Source of the DNA: Prosthecobacter debontii
Lineage (GTDB): Bacteria; Verrucomicrobiota; Verrucomicrobiia; Verrucomicrobiales; Verrucomicrobiaceae
DNA length: 64,000 nucleotides
Direction of reading: 5' to 3'
NCBI RefSeq assembly: GCF_900167535.1
Contig: NZ_FUYE01000007.1
Span: forward strand, 62,001 to 126,000
The position numbers and the translations under genes are program-made. Under the pieces are notes generated by a model. That model searched no databases and was not told the origin of the DNA. It was given only the letters and a program-made list of their open reading frames with translations. Of this stretch, positions 24,879 through 34,000 are shown one piece after another. How positions within the stretch are numbered: position 1 is the first letter of the stretch; each line of letters opens with the position of its first letter.

Positions 24879-26123
24879 ATGATCATTCGCAGCCTCTTCG
24901 TCTCCCTCATCCTCGCTGTTACAGCGATCTCTCAAGCTGAGAGCCTCATCCCCGCCAATGCCCGCGTGGCCGTCATTGGGGACAGCATCACGGAGCAGAA
25001 ACTCTATTCCAAATACATCGAGGCTTACCTCCTGGCTTGCACAGGGCGCACGGACATCCAGGTCTTTCAATTCGGCTGGAGTGGCGAGCGCGCCAGTGGT
25101 TTTGCCGCACGGCTGAAAAACGACCTCAGCGTCTTCAACCCCACCGTCGCCACCACCTGCTATGGCATGAATGACGGCAGCTATACCGCCTACACCGATG
25201 CCATCGGCGCTGAGTATGAGAAAAACATGCGCCTCGTGCTCGATGGATTGAAAGAGATCGGCGTCTCCAACATCGCCGTCGGTTCTCCCGGGGCTGTGGA
25301 CACGAAGTTTTTCACCCGCTTCGAACCTGCCATCTACAACGACAACCTCGCTCACCTTCGCGACATCGCCAAGAAACTGGCTGGTGAGTCTAACCAAAGT
25401 TTCGCCAATGTGCATGACACCATGATCGAAGCCATGAGCAAGGCCAAACCAGTGATGGGAGAGAACTACGACGTCTGTGGTCCCGATGGTTTCCACCCAG
25501 GCCCCAATGGCCACCTACTCATGGCGCAGGCCTTTCTCAAAGCCCTAAAGCTGGATGGCAAGATCGGTGAAATCACCCTTGATCTGAAGGGACAATCGAC
25601 CGCAAGCCAAGGCCACGAGATCATCACCCAGGCTCCCGGCAGCATCACACTCTCCAGCACCACCTGGCCCTTCTGCTTCGATGCCGATCCCAAAGCCTCG
25701 TCCAGCAATCGCAGCATCCTCCCCTTCACCAGTTTCAATCAAGACCTGAATCGCCTCACGCTCGTGGTCAAGGGCTTGGACAAGGACAAAGCCAAAGTCA
25801 CCTGGGGCAGCCAAAGCCAGGAGTTCACCAAGGCCCAATTGGAAGCCGGGATCAATCTCGCCGCCGAATTCTCCCAGACACCTTTCGATGCGGCCTTCAA
25901 TGATTTGATCGGCGCCATCGGCTCCAAGCAGAGCTTTGAAACCACGATGATCAAAAACATGATCACCCACTTCCGCACCCTGGGAAAAGAAGCTGAAGGC
26001 GATGCCGAATTCACCAACGCACTCACCGTGCTAAAGAAGAAACTCATGGTCAAACACGACCTGTATGAAGCCAATGTACGCAAGCGCCTCAAGGCCGTGA
26101 ACCACACCATCTCCGTGGAGTAG
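24879..26123 (+). CDS. secreted SGNH/GDSL hydrolase
   Basis: 414 residues from the ATG of the signal peptide (MIIRSLFVSLILAVTAISQA); an in-frame upstream GTG adds seven non-leader residues and is rejected. SGNH blocks: GDSIT (34-38, nucleophile S36), the Gly block at GWSGERASGF, GMNDG for the Asn block, and DGFHPGPNGH for the Asp/His dyad. The C-terminal 180 residues are an extra domain without a clear match. Likely a carbohydrate esterase acting on plant or algal polysaccharide. A terminator hairpin follows. Confidence 0.85.
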   Translation: MIIRSLFVSLILAVTAISQAESLIPANARVAVIGDSITEQKLYSKYIEAYLLACTGRTDIQVFQFGWSGERASGFAARLKNDLSVFNPTVATTCYGMNDGSYTAYTDAIGAEYEKNMRLVLDGLKEIGVSNIAVGSPGAVDTKFFTRFEPAIYNDNLAHLRDIAKKLAGESNQSFANVHDTMIEAMSKAKPVMGENYDVCGPDGFHPGPNGHLLMAQAFLKALKLDGKIGEITLDLKGQSTASQGHEIITQAPGSITLSSTTWPFCFDADPKASSSNRSILPFTSFNQDLNRLTLVVKGLDKDKAKVTWGSQSQEFTKAQLEAGINLAAEFSQTPFDAAFNDLIGAIGSKQSFETTMIKNMITHFRTLGKEAEGDAEFTNALTVLKKKLMVKHDLYEANVRKRLKAVNHTISVE

Positions 26124-26149
26124 TTCTGACCCACATTCCAAGTCCAACC

Positions 26150-26185
26150 AAGGCTCGGCTCGTTATTTAGCGACCGAGCCTTTTA
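26150..26185 (+). terminator. intrinsic terminator after the SGNH hydrolase gene
   Basis: Stem AAGGCTCGG / CCGAGCCTT with a 15-base loop, followed by TTATCTT. It lies 26 bases after the stop codon. Confidence 0.7.
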
Positions 26186-26290
26186 TCTTGTCGGATGAAT
26201 GCGTTGTCGGAGCGCGACCACTCCTAACCGCGATGTTCGAATCTACAATTACGGCCCCACACGGTCATTAGTGAAGCCAGGCCACATCAC

Positions 26291-26980
26291 TCATACCTCA
26301 GGCGTATCCAGCATCTGCCATCGGCCCACTTCCAAGGTTCCCAACTGATAGTCCCCAAACTGGCGGCGGTGCAGTTTCTCGACATGCCAGCCCTGACTGG
26401 CAAACATCCGCCGGACCTGATGATAACGCCCCTCCATCAGCGTGAGCGATGCGGTATGTGATCCCGTGATGTCGAGCTTGGCGGGCAGACAGGGTCTATC
26501 TTCTCCACGAAGCATGACTTCCCCGGAAGCGAACGTCTCAATGAGAGAATCCTCCAACGCGTGATCCACCGTCACTTCATAGATTTTCTTCACCTCGGCC
26601 CGGGGCGAGGTGTAACGATGCACGAGAGGGCCGAGATCCGTGATGAGAAGCAGCCCGCTGGTGTCCTTATCCAGCCGACCAATGCTGGTCACCGAAGGCT
26701 TACGGTTCATCCACTGTGGAGGCAGCAGCTCATAGATCGTCGGCCCTTCCCCATCGCTGTGGGTGCAGACATAACCCAGAGGCTTATGCAGCATGGCCAG
26801 CAAACCATGAGGTGCTTCGAGAGGCTGCCCATCCAAGGTGACTTGATCCGCCTCCACTTTTTGATCCGACTTTTTTAGTACGATGCCATCCAACGCGACA
26901 CGACCCGCTTTGACGATGTCAGCCACCTGTTTGCGTGAGCCATAACCGAGAGAAGAGAGAAGTTGATCAAGCCGAGGCAC
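26291..26980 (-). CDS. RsuA/RluB-family pseudouridine synthase
   Basis: A ribosomal RNA pseudouridine synthase. An N-terminal S4 RNA-binding domain (PRLDQLLSSLGYGSRKQVADI) precedes the catalytic domain with MLHKPLGYVCTH and the active-site motif IGRLDKDTSGLLL (catalytic Asp). The conserved tail is LMEGRYHQVRRMFASQGW. I start at a GTG giving (M)PRLDQLL, the family's usual N-terminus; an ATG 11 codons upstream would add a Cys/Trp-containing extension. Which 16S or 23S uridine is modified cannot be told. A second paralogue lies 2.2 kb away. Confidence 0.88.
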   Translation of the reverse strand: MPRLDQLLSSLGYGSRKQVADIVKAGRVALDGIVLKKSDQKVEADQVTLDGQPLEAPHGLLAMLHKPLGYVCTHSDGEGPTIYELLPPQWMNRKPSVTSIGRLDKDTSGLLLITDLGPLVHRYTSPRAEVKKIYEVTVDHALEDSLIETFASGEVMLRGEDRPCLPAKLDITGSHTASLTLMEGRYHQVRRMFASQGWHVEKLHRRQFGDYQLGTLEVGRWQMLDTPEV

Positions 26981-27061
26981 CTCACACGCTAGCCACCCGC
27001 ACCTCGAGTGCAACTCCCGCTCGCTCAGGGATCAAAGCCACTTGCGCTCCTAACGAGACCT

Positions 27062-28123
27062 TCATTCAAAAGGTCGCAATTCGACTCCGCCGCAGTCTAA
27101 GCATTGCGTTGCTCCCGATTGAAACTGGGCTTGGCAATTCGGACAATACGCTGCTGTGCCGGACTCCTGTTGGGGAACGATTTCCAACTCGTGAATCGCT
27201 ATCCCCTGAGCTTGGAAATACACCTCTAAAGCTTGGCATTGAAGATCGGCCGTGGCACTCGGACGATGCCGGGCGATCTTCCAAAAGTGCCGGGCGAGTT
27301 TTTGCCAGGCTTCATCGCCAATCAAAGACCGTGCGGCCAAGGGATGTACCCATCGAGCATGTGTAGGTGGCAGATCTGCTAAGAGATCGGCGGCACGCAT
27401 GGCATGCTGAGGCAAAAGAGCTATCGCCAGCGCTTTCCAGACCCGATGAGGCACCGCCTTGGCCTGACGGACGAAAAGAGCGGCTTGGCTAATCTGTAGT
27501 CCAAGTAACACAGCCGCAGCCCATAAGATCTCGAGGCCGTCACCGAGCCACCGATACAACACGACCATGACCATAAAGGTCCAAACAAAGATCACGCTTC
27601 CAAGTCTCTTCAGCCACTTCGTCTGGCGAGAAAGCTGATCGATACCATCGGTGAGTGGAGACTGCTGGAGCGACTCCTGAGCAAGACTCAAAAAGTCGGC
27701 TTCCCTTTGCGCTTGGGTTTGCTGTTTCCAAGTAACCAATCGCTGTTGGGCTTCTCGGGCCTGATCCTCGCTCAACCAACGCACGGAACAGCCGGGGGCC
27801 AAGATCAGCTTTTTCCCATCAACCCGTGGCTGGAGGCTTTCCCAGTTCACCAGCCGAGGTCGGCGTTCATCTCCATGGACCTCCACCCCAGCTTCGGCTG
27901 GGATGAGCTGCCAGGGCAAGGTCAGCCAATGATCTTCCATCGGCGGCACCACGCCGAGCAGCGATGGGCATGCCCCAGCCCATTCAATCGCATGAAAGGG
28001 CCGCTGCTGACGCCAACGTTTACCACTGCCAATCAGCACATGGCTTCGGGCAGGCAGCCAGCGCAGGCTCTCAATGAGATAAAGCGCGACAAAGAGAAGC
28101 AACAGCGACTGACCGTCTGTCAT
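27062..28123 (-). CDS. membrane protein with C-terminal zinc ribbon
   Basis: 353 residues. There is one N-terminal hydrophobic segment (LLLLFVALYLIESL) and two central ones (VIFVWTFMVMVVLYRW and LEILWAAAVLLGLQIS). The C-terminal zinc ribbon is CPNCQAQFQSGATQCLDCGG. I do not recognise the family. It is 15 bases downstream of the DUF2167 gene, so the two likely form an operon and may act together at the inner membrane. Confidence 0.7.
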   Translation of the reverse strand: MTDGQSLLLLFVALYLIESLRWLPARSHVLIGSGKRWRQQRPFHAIEWAGACPSLLGVVPPMEDHWLTLPWQLIPAEAGVEVHGDERRPRLVNWESLQPRVDGKKLILAPGCSVRWLSEDQAREAQQRLVTWKQQTQAQREADFLSLAQESLQQSPLTDGIDQLSRQTKWLKRLGSVIFVWTFMVMVVLYRWLGDGLEILWAAAVLLGLQISQAALFVRQAKAVPHRVWKALAIALLPQHAMRAADLLADLPPTHARWVHPLAARSLIGDEAWQKLARHFWKIARHRPSATADLQCQALEVYFQAQGIAIHELEIVPQQESGTAAYCPNCQAQFQSGATQCLDCGGVELRPFE

Positions 28124-28138
28124 GATCGAAGGATCCCA

Positions 28139-29059
28139 TCAAATCTGTTCGCGCTTACCGAACAACTTGCCGAACAAGCCTTTGATGGCAGCCCCGACGG
28201 CCACAACAACCAGAATAACCGCTTTGCCCATTTTGGCGAAGATACCCCCCAGCTTCGCGAAAAGCCCCATCTTTCCAGCCGCCACCGCAGCACCGCCAGC
28301 GACCAAGGCGGTAAGGCCATATTTCGCCACTTTGTCACCTTCACGAAACTCTGCATAGCTATTGCCCGTCAGGTATTGGTAACCGGAGATGATGCTTTGG
28401 TAAGGCGTCATGAGCGCTGTCAATTCCTCGGGCGTGCAGACCAGGTCCACTTTCATCACCCCATGGCGACCGAGCAGACGAGTGCTGTAATTAATCGACT
28501 CCCCGTTGGCGGAGCCCACACGGATCGCCCACTCCAGGTTCTTGGTCTGGTCATTGAAGCGAGGAGCGACGGCCCAGCCGAGAAGTTGCAGCTCTCCCAG
28601 CCCCATTTCACGCCGCCGTTCATTGCCTGCATCTTGGATTTCCCGCAGGGTTGCGAGCATTTCGTCCGCATTCAGTTGGTCCTTCTCGTCATCCTTCACA
28701 TAACCGGAGTCCTCGAATTCGAAGATGACCCAGGGTCCTTCGCCTTCAGTAGTCAGCATGCCCAGTTCAGTGTCACCCACCAAGTTGCCATACAGCTTCA
28801 AAAGCTCGCGAGTGCCGTTACCATCGGTGAAGCGCCAGTCTTTAGGAATCTGCACCTCGGCCATGGAGCCAAGCTGTCCTTTCCCTTCACGCTTCCAGCC
28901 GAAGGATTCGATTTTATCCAGGAACGCTTTCCTCTGGGCTTCCTGCTCCTCGGGTGATGGAGCCGATTCCGCTGTCGCGGCGGCTTCTTGCGCTAGGACC
29001 GAAGGGATCATCAGGCCCACGAGGAGACCCGCCAATGTGAGAATGCGTAGGTTTGACAT
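28139..29059 (-). CDS. DUF2167 family membrane protein
   Basis: 306 residues: signal peptide (LTLAGLLVGLMIPSVLA), then the DUF2167 domain. Typical pieces are AEVQIPKDWRFTDGNGTREL, WVIFEFEDSGYVKDDEK and ESINYSTRLLGRHGVMKVDL. The C-terminus is strongly hydrophobic and Gly/Ala-rich (LTALVAGGAAVAAGKMGLFAK then AVILVVVAVGAAIKGL). Function unknown in all bacteria. It is preceded by a perfect AGGAGG ribosome-binding site and followed closely by the zinc-ribbon membrane protein gene. Confidence 0.88.
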   Translation of the reverse strand: MSNLRILTLAGLLVGLMIPSVLAQEAAATAESAPSPEEQEAQRKAFLDKIESFGWKREGKGQLGSMAEVQIPKDWRFTDGNGTRELLKLYGNLVGDTELGMLTTEGEGPWVIFEFEDSGYVKDDEKDQLNADEMLATLREIQDAGNERRREMGLGELQLLGWAVAPRFNDQTKNLEWAIRVGSANGESINYSTRLLGRHGVMKVDLVCTPEELTALMTPYQSIISGYQYLTGNSYAEFREGDKVAKYGLTALVAGGAAVAAGKMGLFAKLGGIFAKMGKAVILVVVAVGAAIKGLFGKLFGKREQI

Positions 29060-29063
29060 AGGA

Positions 29064-29069
29064 CCTCCT
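29064..29069 (-). promoter_or_regulatory. strong Shine-Dalgarno site of the DUF2167 gene
   Basis: AGGAGG four bases before the ATG on the minus strand, stronger than in most genes of this window. It confirms the start. Confidence 0.7.
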
Positions 29070-29151
29070 AGTTAAGAGAGCGGCGGAGACTACCCTGCAA
29101 GAATCAGGGACGTCAAGCCGATAACTTCAAATCCTTGAACTCAGTGAACGA

Positions 29152-29847
29152 CTAAAAGAACGCCACTTCTTGAGGAGTCAGAAAGCGCCACTGACCGGGA
29201 GCTAACTCATCTGGCAGGTGCAAGCGGCCAATGCTTTCTCGATGCAAGGTCATGACTCGATTCTGCACCCGATGAAACATGCGTTTCACCTGATGATACC
29301 GCCCCTCATGGAGGGTCAATCGCGCCTGTCGCGGTGCTAAAATCTCCAACAGAGCGGGCAAGGTCGTGATGTCTTCGGTGTGAAAATAAAACCCTTTGGC
29401 AAAGGCCTCCACAGCTTCGGGGAGGATGTCTTCCGCCGTATCGACAAGGTAGGTCTTGGGCACATGCAGATGCGGCTCCATCAAGCGTTTGGACCAGCGC
29501 CCATCATTGGTCAGAAGCACGAGCCCTGTTGTGCTTCGATCCAAACGCCCCGCAATATGCAGCGTCTGTTTATCCGGATCGTCAATGAGATCCAACACGG
29601 TCGGATGCACGGGATCCGTCGTCGCACTGAGAATGCCTGCGGGTTTATGCATCATGAGATACAAGGCCCGCTCAGGCTGTTGCATCACGGTGCCATCATT
29701 GAGCTCGATGCGAGTGAATCGATCCACCTCACGTTGATTGTCTCGACAGACCTCACCATCCACACACACCCTCCCAGCCGCAATCAGCCGATGCGCAGCT
29801 GAGCGTCCCATGGAAGATTGTTTGGCGAGAAAACGGTCCAGTTTCAT
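29152..29847 (-). CDS. RsuA-family pseudouridine synthase (second paralogue)
   Basis: 231 residues from MKLDRFLAKQSSMGRSAAHR, the S4-domain start; the frame continues upstream without family similarity. The catalytic motif is IAGRLDRSTTGLVLLTNDG, preceded by LMMHKPAGILSATTDP, with the tail LHEGRYHQVKRMF. This looks closer to RsuA (16S rRNA small-subunit type) than the paralogue near 26.6 kb, but specificity is inferred only. The gene stands alone between the DUF2167 and DUF1080 genes. Confidence 0.88.
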   Translation of the reverse strand: MKLDRFLAKQSSMGRSAAHRLIAAGRVCVDGEVCRDNQREVDRFTRIELNDGTVMQQPERALYLMMHKPAGILSATTDPVHPTVLDLIDDPDKQTLHIAGRLDRSTTGLVLLTNDGRWSKRLMEPHLHVPKTYLVDTAEDILPEAVEAFAKGFYFHTEDITTLPALLEILAPRQARLTLHEGRYHQVKRMFHRVQNRVMTLHRESIGRLHLPDELAPGQWRFLTPQEVAFF

Positions 29848-30005
29848 CACACGTTTGGGATCCCGGACTCTCACCTCCGGCGGATTCGCAGACGCTACGA
29901 ACTCAACTCTACGACACCGCAAAGCGGCCAGGAAAGAAAAGCCAAGCTACATTTACCCCTGGCAAAGGCTCCCGCGATCCGGGTCAAGAGGACTTGTCTT
30001 GATGC

Positions 30006-30644
30006 CTATTTCAGTTCCTTGATGCGCAGATTGCGGAACTTGTAGGTCGCTCCCTTTTCACCGTGGTGTTGGATGGCGATGACACCACTGGCGTCTTTAT
30101 CATCTTCCACGTCGGTGGTCACCACACCGTTGACCTCGATCTTCAGCTTATTGCCTTGGCAAGTGATGCGATAGGTGTTCCAGTCATTGCGCTTGAAGGC
30201 ATCGCCTGCACGAGCACGGAAGGCGGCTTCGCTTTCTTTGTCCCCTTTGATAGGGCTGATGAACCACATGCGACGACCTTCATCATAGAGCCCACCGGAC
30301 CATTTCCGGTCCGCATTCCCATCCACCTCGGCTTGATAACCAAAGACCTTATTCGGCTGCACATGGGCGCGGAACATGAAGCCGCTATTGGCTTGGCCTT
30401 CAGGTAATTTCACTTCGCCTTCAAAGATGAAGTCGGAATAAGTTTTCTCGGTGACGACGAAGAACTTCTTTTCGCCGGTCAGGTGAATCTCGCCGTCCAC
30501 CACTTCGATGTGACCCCACTGATAAGGATTCTTCCATCCATCCATGGTTTTGCCATCAAACAAAGGCACGAAGCCCTCTTCGGCCGGTGCTTGGGTGAGA
30601 GTGAAAACTGAGAGAAGGGCAAGAAGGAGAAACGGCTTTTTCAT
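30006..30644 (-). CDS. secreted DUF1080 (3-keto-disaccharide hydrolase-like) protein
   Basis: 212 residues with a signal peptide (LLLALLSVFTLTQAPA). The DUF1080 concanavalin-like fold opens with FVPLFDGKTMDGWKNP. It continues with SGFMFRAHVQPNK, a NDWNTYRITCQGN block and the final strand TYKFRNLRIKEL. Some DUF1080 proteins cleave 3-keto-glycosides made by Gfo/Idh oxidoreductases; whether this one is catalytic cannot be read. A Gfo/Idh/MocA gene lies 7 kb away. Confidence 0.88.
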   Translation of the reverse strand: MKKPFLLLALLSVFTLTQAPAEEGFVPLFDGKTMDGWKNPYQWGHIEVVDGEIHLTGEKKFFVVTEKTYSDFIFEGEVKLPEGQANSGFMFRAHVQPNKVFGYQAEVDGNADRKWSGGLYDEGRRMWFISPIKGDKESEAAFRARAGDAFKRNDWNTYRITCQGNKLKIEVNGVVTTDVEDDKDASGVIAIQHHGEKGATYKFRNLRIKELK

Positions 30645-31002
30645 GGCGGAAGCTCACTATGAGCGGGCAGGCTACCCGTGCCAAGTCTGATCAGATCAGG
30701 ATATTCCAGTTAGCACTGGTCCATAGCCCCTCCCGTTGTCTGATTCGCCAAGACCAGACCTGAACCAAAGTCAGCTCTAACTGGTAGGAAAACGCTGAAT
30801 CAAGAACCCTCATGGCTGCGGGGAGCGCGCCAGGGACGAGGATATGAAGGTAACGGCAGTCATTGTATTCTGCATAAAGAACACGATACCCGAATTCTGG
30901 AAAATATCAAAATTGTCGCTAATGCCCCCCAAATGCGGGTCTTTTTCGCTGAGGAACCTAACCGACAATGTAACCGCAAAGAGTTCTTCATCAAAACCCC
31001 CT
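30645..31002. other. 358-base gap upstream of the second giant gene
   Basis: Probably divergent promoter region between the DUF1080 gene and the giant VCBS-type gene. I see no consensus promoter pair or hairpin. The giant gene's frame stays open through part of this gap, but that part has no signal-peptide character. Confidence 0.4.
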
Positions 31003-34000
31003 ATGTTCACCTGCTCCACTAATCGCCGCTTCGGCTTTTCAGCAACCCCACTGGGTGCGCTGAGTTTGGGCTTCCTGTTACTGTTCCCTTGGGTGTCTGC
31101 CAAACTTCAGGCGGCTTCCTTACAGTTTCCGCAGCAAGCATTTCTCGTCTCAGGCAACCAGGATCTTGAATCCAACACGATGGCCCTCGGCTTGCCTGTC
31201 ACTGGGCAAAAGGTGCTTTTTGTTTCAGATCCGGCCGACGACGTCTGGTTCTCGGGCAACAACGTTCGTGGTCGGCTCTACTCGGTTAATGCGAGCAATC
31301 AGGTTCTCAGCTCCTACTTTGGCGAAGTGACAAGGTTGGTCAAAGTGGGGGGCCATGTGATTGCCTGCCAATTTTATGTGTATCCAGTCCCAGGTGATCC
31401 GGCCGTGCGGAACGTCCCAAGCCAGACGTTGCTAATCAATATCTCCGGCACCTTTACCACCGGCCAGACGATCAAAACGAGCAGTGATCCTGTAGCAGCC
31501 TACTTCAATAGCCTGCTGCCCTCCGTAGCCTCCCCCGTAGCCAACCCGGATACCGGCACGGCAGTCGAAGCTGGCGGCCTGAACAATGCGATACCTGGAT
31601 TCAATGCGACCGGCACTCTGCTGACCAATGACAGTGGGGCAGCAATCGCCTACTCCTTCGATAATAGCGCCGTGCCGCCCGTGTTGGTTGAAACTGTGGG
31701 AGGTCTCAAAGTGACTTCGGTGATCAACACGGCAGCAACGACTCTTGCGACCGCGGTGCCTGCCTCCGGCAACGCGAGTGCTTCCGGTTTGTATGGCACG
31801 TTGAACGTCAATGCGGCAGGTACTTATACGTATCAAATCAATGACTCTCACGCCGCGGTCCAAGCACTGCGCTTGTCCAGCAACCGCTTGCAAGACGTCT
31901 TCACCTACACCATCACCGACGAACGAGGAAAAAAATCCGCCACCTCCCTGACGGTGACGATTCAGGGAGCCAATGACACCCCTGTCGCTGTCGCTGACCA
32001 CGCTTTTGCCAAAGAGTCTCTGCGCACCGATGCTACCGCTTATGATGGCACTGATCCTCAGGGGTATAAAGCACAAGGCAACGTCCTGCCGAATGATACT
32101 GATGTGGATCGCAATGGAGAATCTCTGGCTCTGAGCGGACTGGTCGCTACGGCAACTGGCACCACCAATTCCGCTCCCGTGCTGACATTCTCAGGAACCT
32201 CATCCAACGTGAACGTGGGTTATTATGTCTTCCGCTACAACACGAGCACCAGCACCCGTGGAGCCGCACTGGTGACAGCGACCGGAACACAGATCACTGT
32301 GGCGACGAAGACGCCGAGCATCACGCTGTCCTCCATGCCTCCAGCGGGAATCGGCAACGGGGAAACTCTGTATTTTGGCCTCAAAGCCGATGGCTCAGGA
32401 GCTGGCGGCACAGGTGTGGTCTCTTCGGCTACGGCGACGAGCGGCCCAAACATCGCCTTGGATACGGCGACCTTGACGGGATCCATCGTGCAGGGCATGA
32501 GCGTCTCCGGCACAGGTATCACTGCTGGCACGACGGTGACAGGCATGACTTATGATGGAAGCGGCCGGACCAACGGCATCACACTCAGCCAATCTGCCGG
32601 CCTTACGAGCACGGCACTGACATTCACGGCCCCCCTGGGCACCACACTGACAGGTCGTTATGGGGATTTAGTTTTGCAGTCCAACGGCAGCTACGTGTAC
32701 ACGCCGTTCAAAAACAATGCTGACATTGCAGCGGGAAGCTCGGTTGTGGATTCCTTCACCTACCGCATGACCGACTTGGAGGCGCAAACCAGTGACGGGG
32801 TGCTGCATGTGACGGTCCTGGGTTCGAGCACCCAAGATCCTGATGCAGTAGCTGACACGCTCGCAGCCACCGAGGCCGGAGGCACGGCCAACGGCACGGC
32901 GGGAACGAACCCCAGCTCATCTGGCAGTGGTGTACTGGCCAACGATCTTGCCAAAGATGGCGGCACACTGAGCTTGACGGCTGCCAAGTCCGCTCAGACC
33001 AGCACGATCTCTACCCTGAGCACCAACAGCGTCACCGCCCCTGGCGGCAGCACTTACGATGTGAAGCTCACCGGTCTGTATGGCGATCTCTATCTCAAGG
33101 CCAGTGGCGCCTACCTGTATGTGGTTAACAATACCAGCACGACTGTGGAGGCACTGAAGACGGGCGATAGCCTAACAGACAGTTTCCAATATAAGGTCCG
33201 CAACTCCATCGCAGGAATGGAGGACTGGGCCGCCACCAGCGTCGTCATTTCTGGAGCTTATGATGCGCCAGTGGCTGTCGCTGATACCGCAACGGCCAGC
33301 GCTAGCGGTGCAACACTTTCCAATCCCTCAGGTCAGGTTCTGTCCAACGATACCGATAAGGATGTGGGCGATACCAAAACCGTCTCCCGTGCCGCTGCTG
33401 GTCTCAGTGTGGGGTCTGGCACAAGCGTGTCACCTGGCAGCACTTCCGCCAGCGGCTACGCTGAGTTGACGGGCAGCTATGGCACGTTGCGCATCGGTGC
33501 CGATGGCAGCTACAAGTACTTCTTGGATACGACCAATGCCGCCGTGCGTGCCCTGGGCGAGGGTGTGTCTATGCCTTCTCCAGACATCTTTACCTACGAA
33601 GCGAAAGATGCAGGCGGACTGACTGCCACGGCAACACTCAGTGTCACCATCACTGGCAGCAACGATGCACCGGTCAATACTTGGCCGGCCTCAGCCACTC
33701 TGGAAACGGGCGGGCAGTTGAGCTTCACGGGGGGCCATGCCGTTTCGGTTTCCGATGTCGATGACAATCTGGCCGCCCTACGCCTCCAAGTCTCGAATGG
33801 AGTCTTGACGGTGAATGAAACAGGAGCCTCTTTCGATGCTGCAGAGGGAATACTGACGCTGGCAGGAGGCGCCAAAATCTACTACAAATCGTCCGACGAT
33901 GGCTCGGGTTTTGTCTCTGAAAACGGAACCACGAGCATCACCCTCTACGGCACACAGGCCCAGATCAATGCCGCCCTTGCCTCACTCACTTACACACCGG

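Noticed and set aside
27707-28957. 416-codon plus-strand frame across two minus-strand genes
   Set aside because: It spans the DUF2167 and zinc-ribbon genes, which have a strong ribosome site and recognisable features; the translation looks like out-of-frame sequence.
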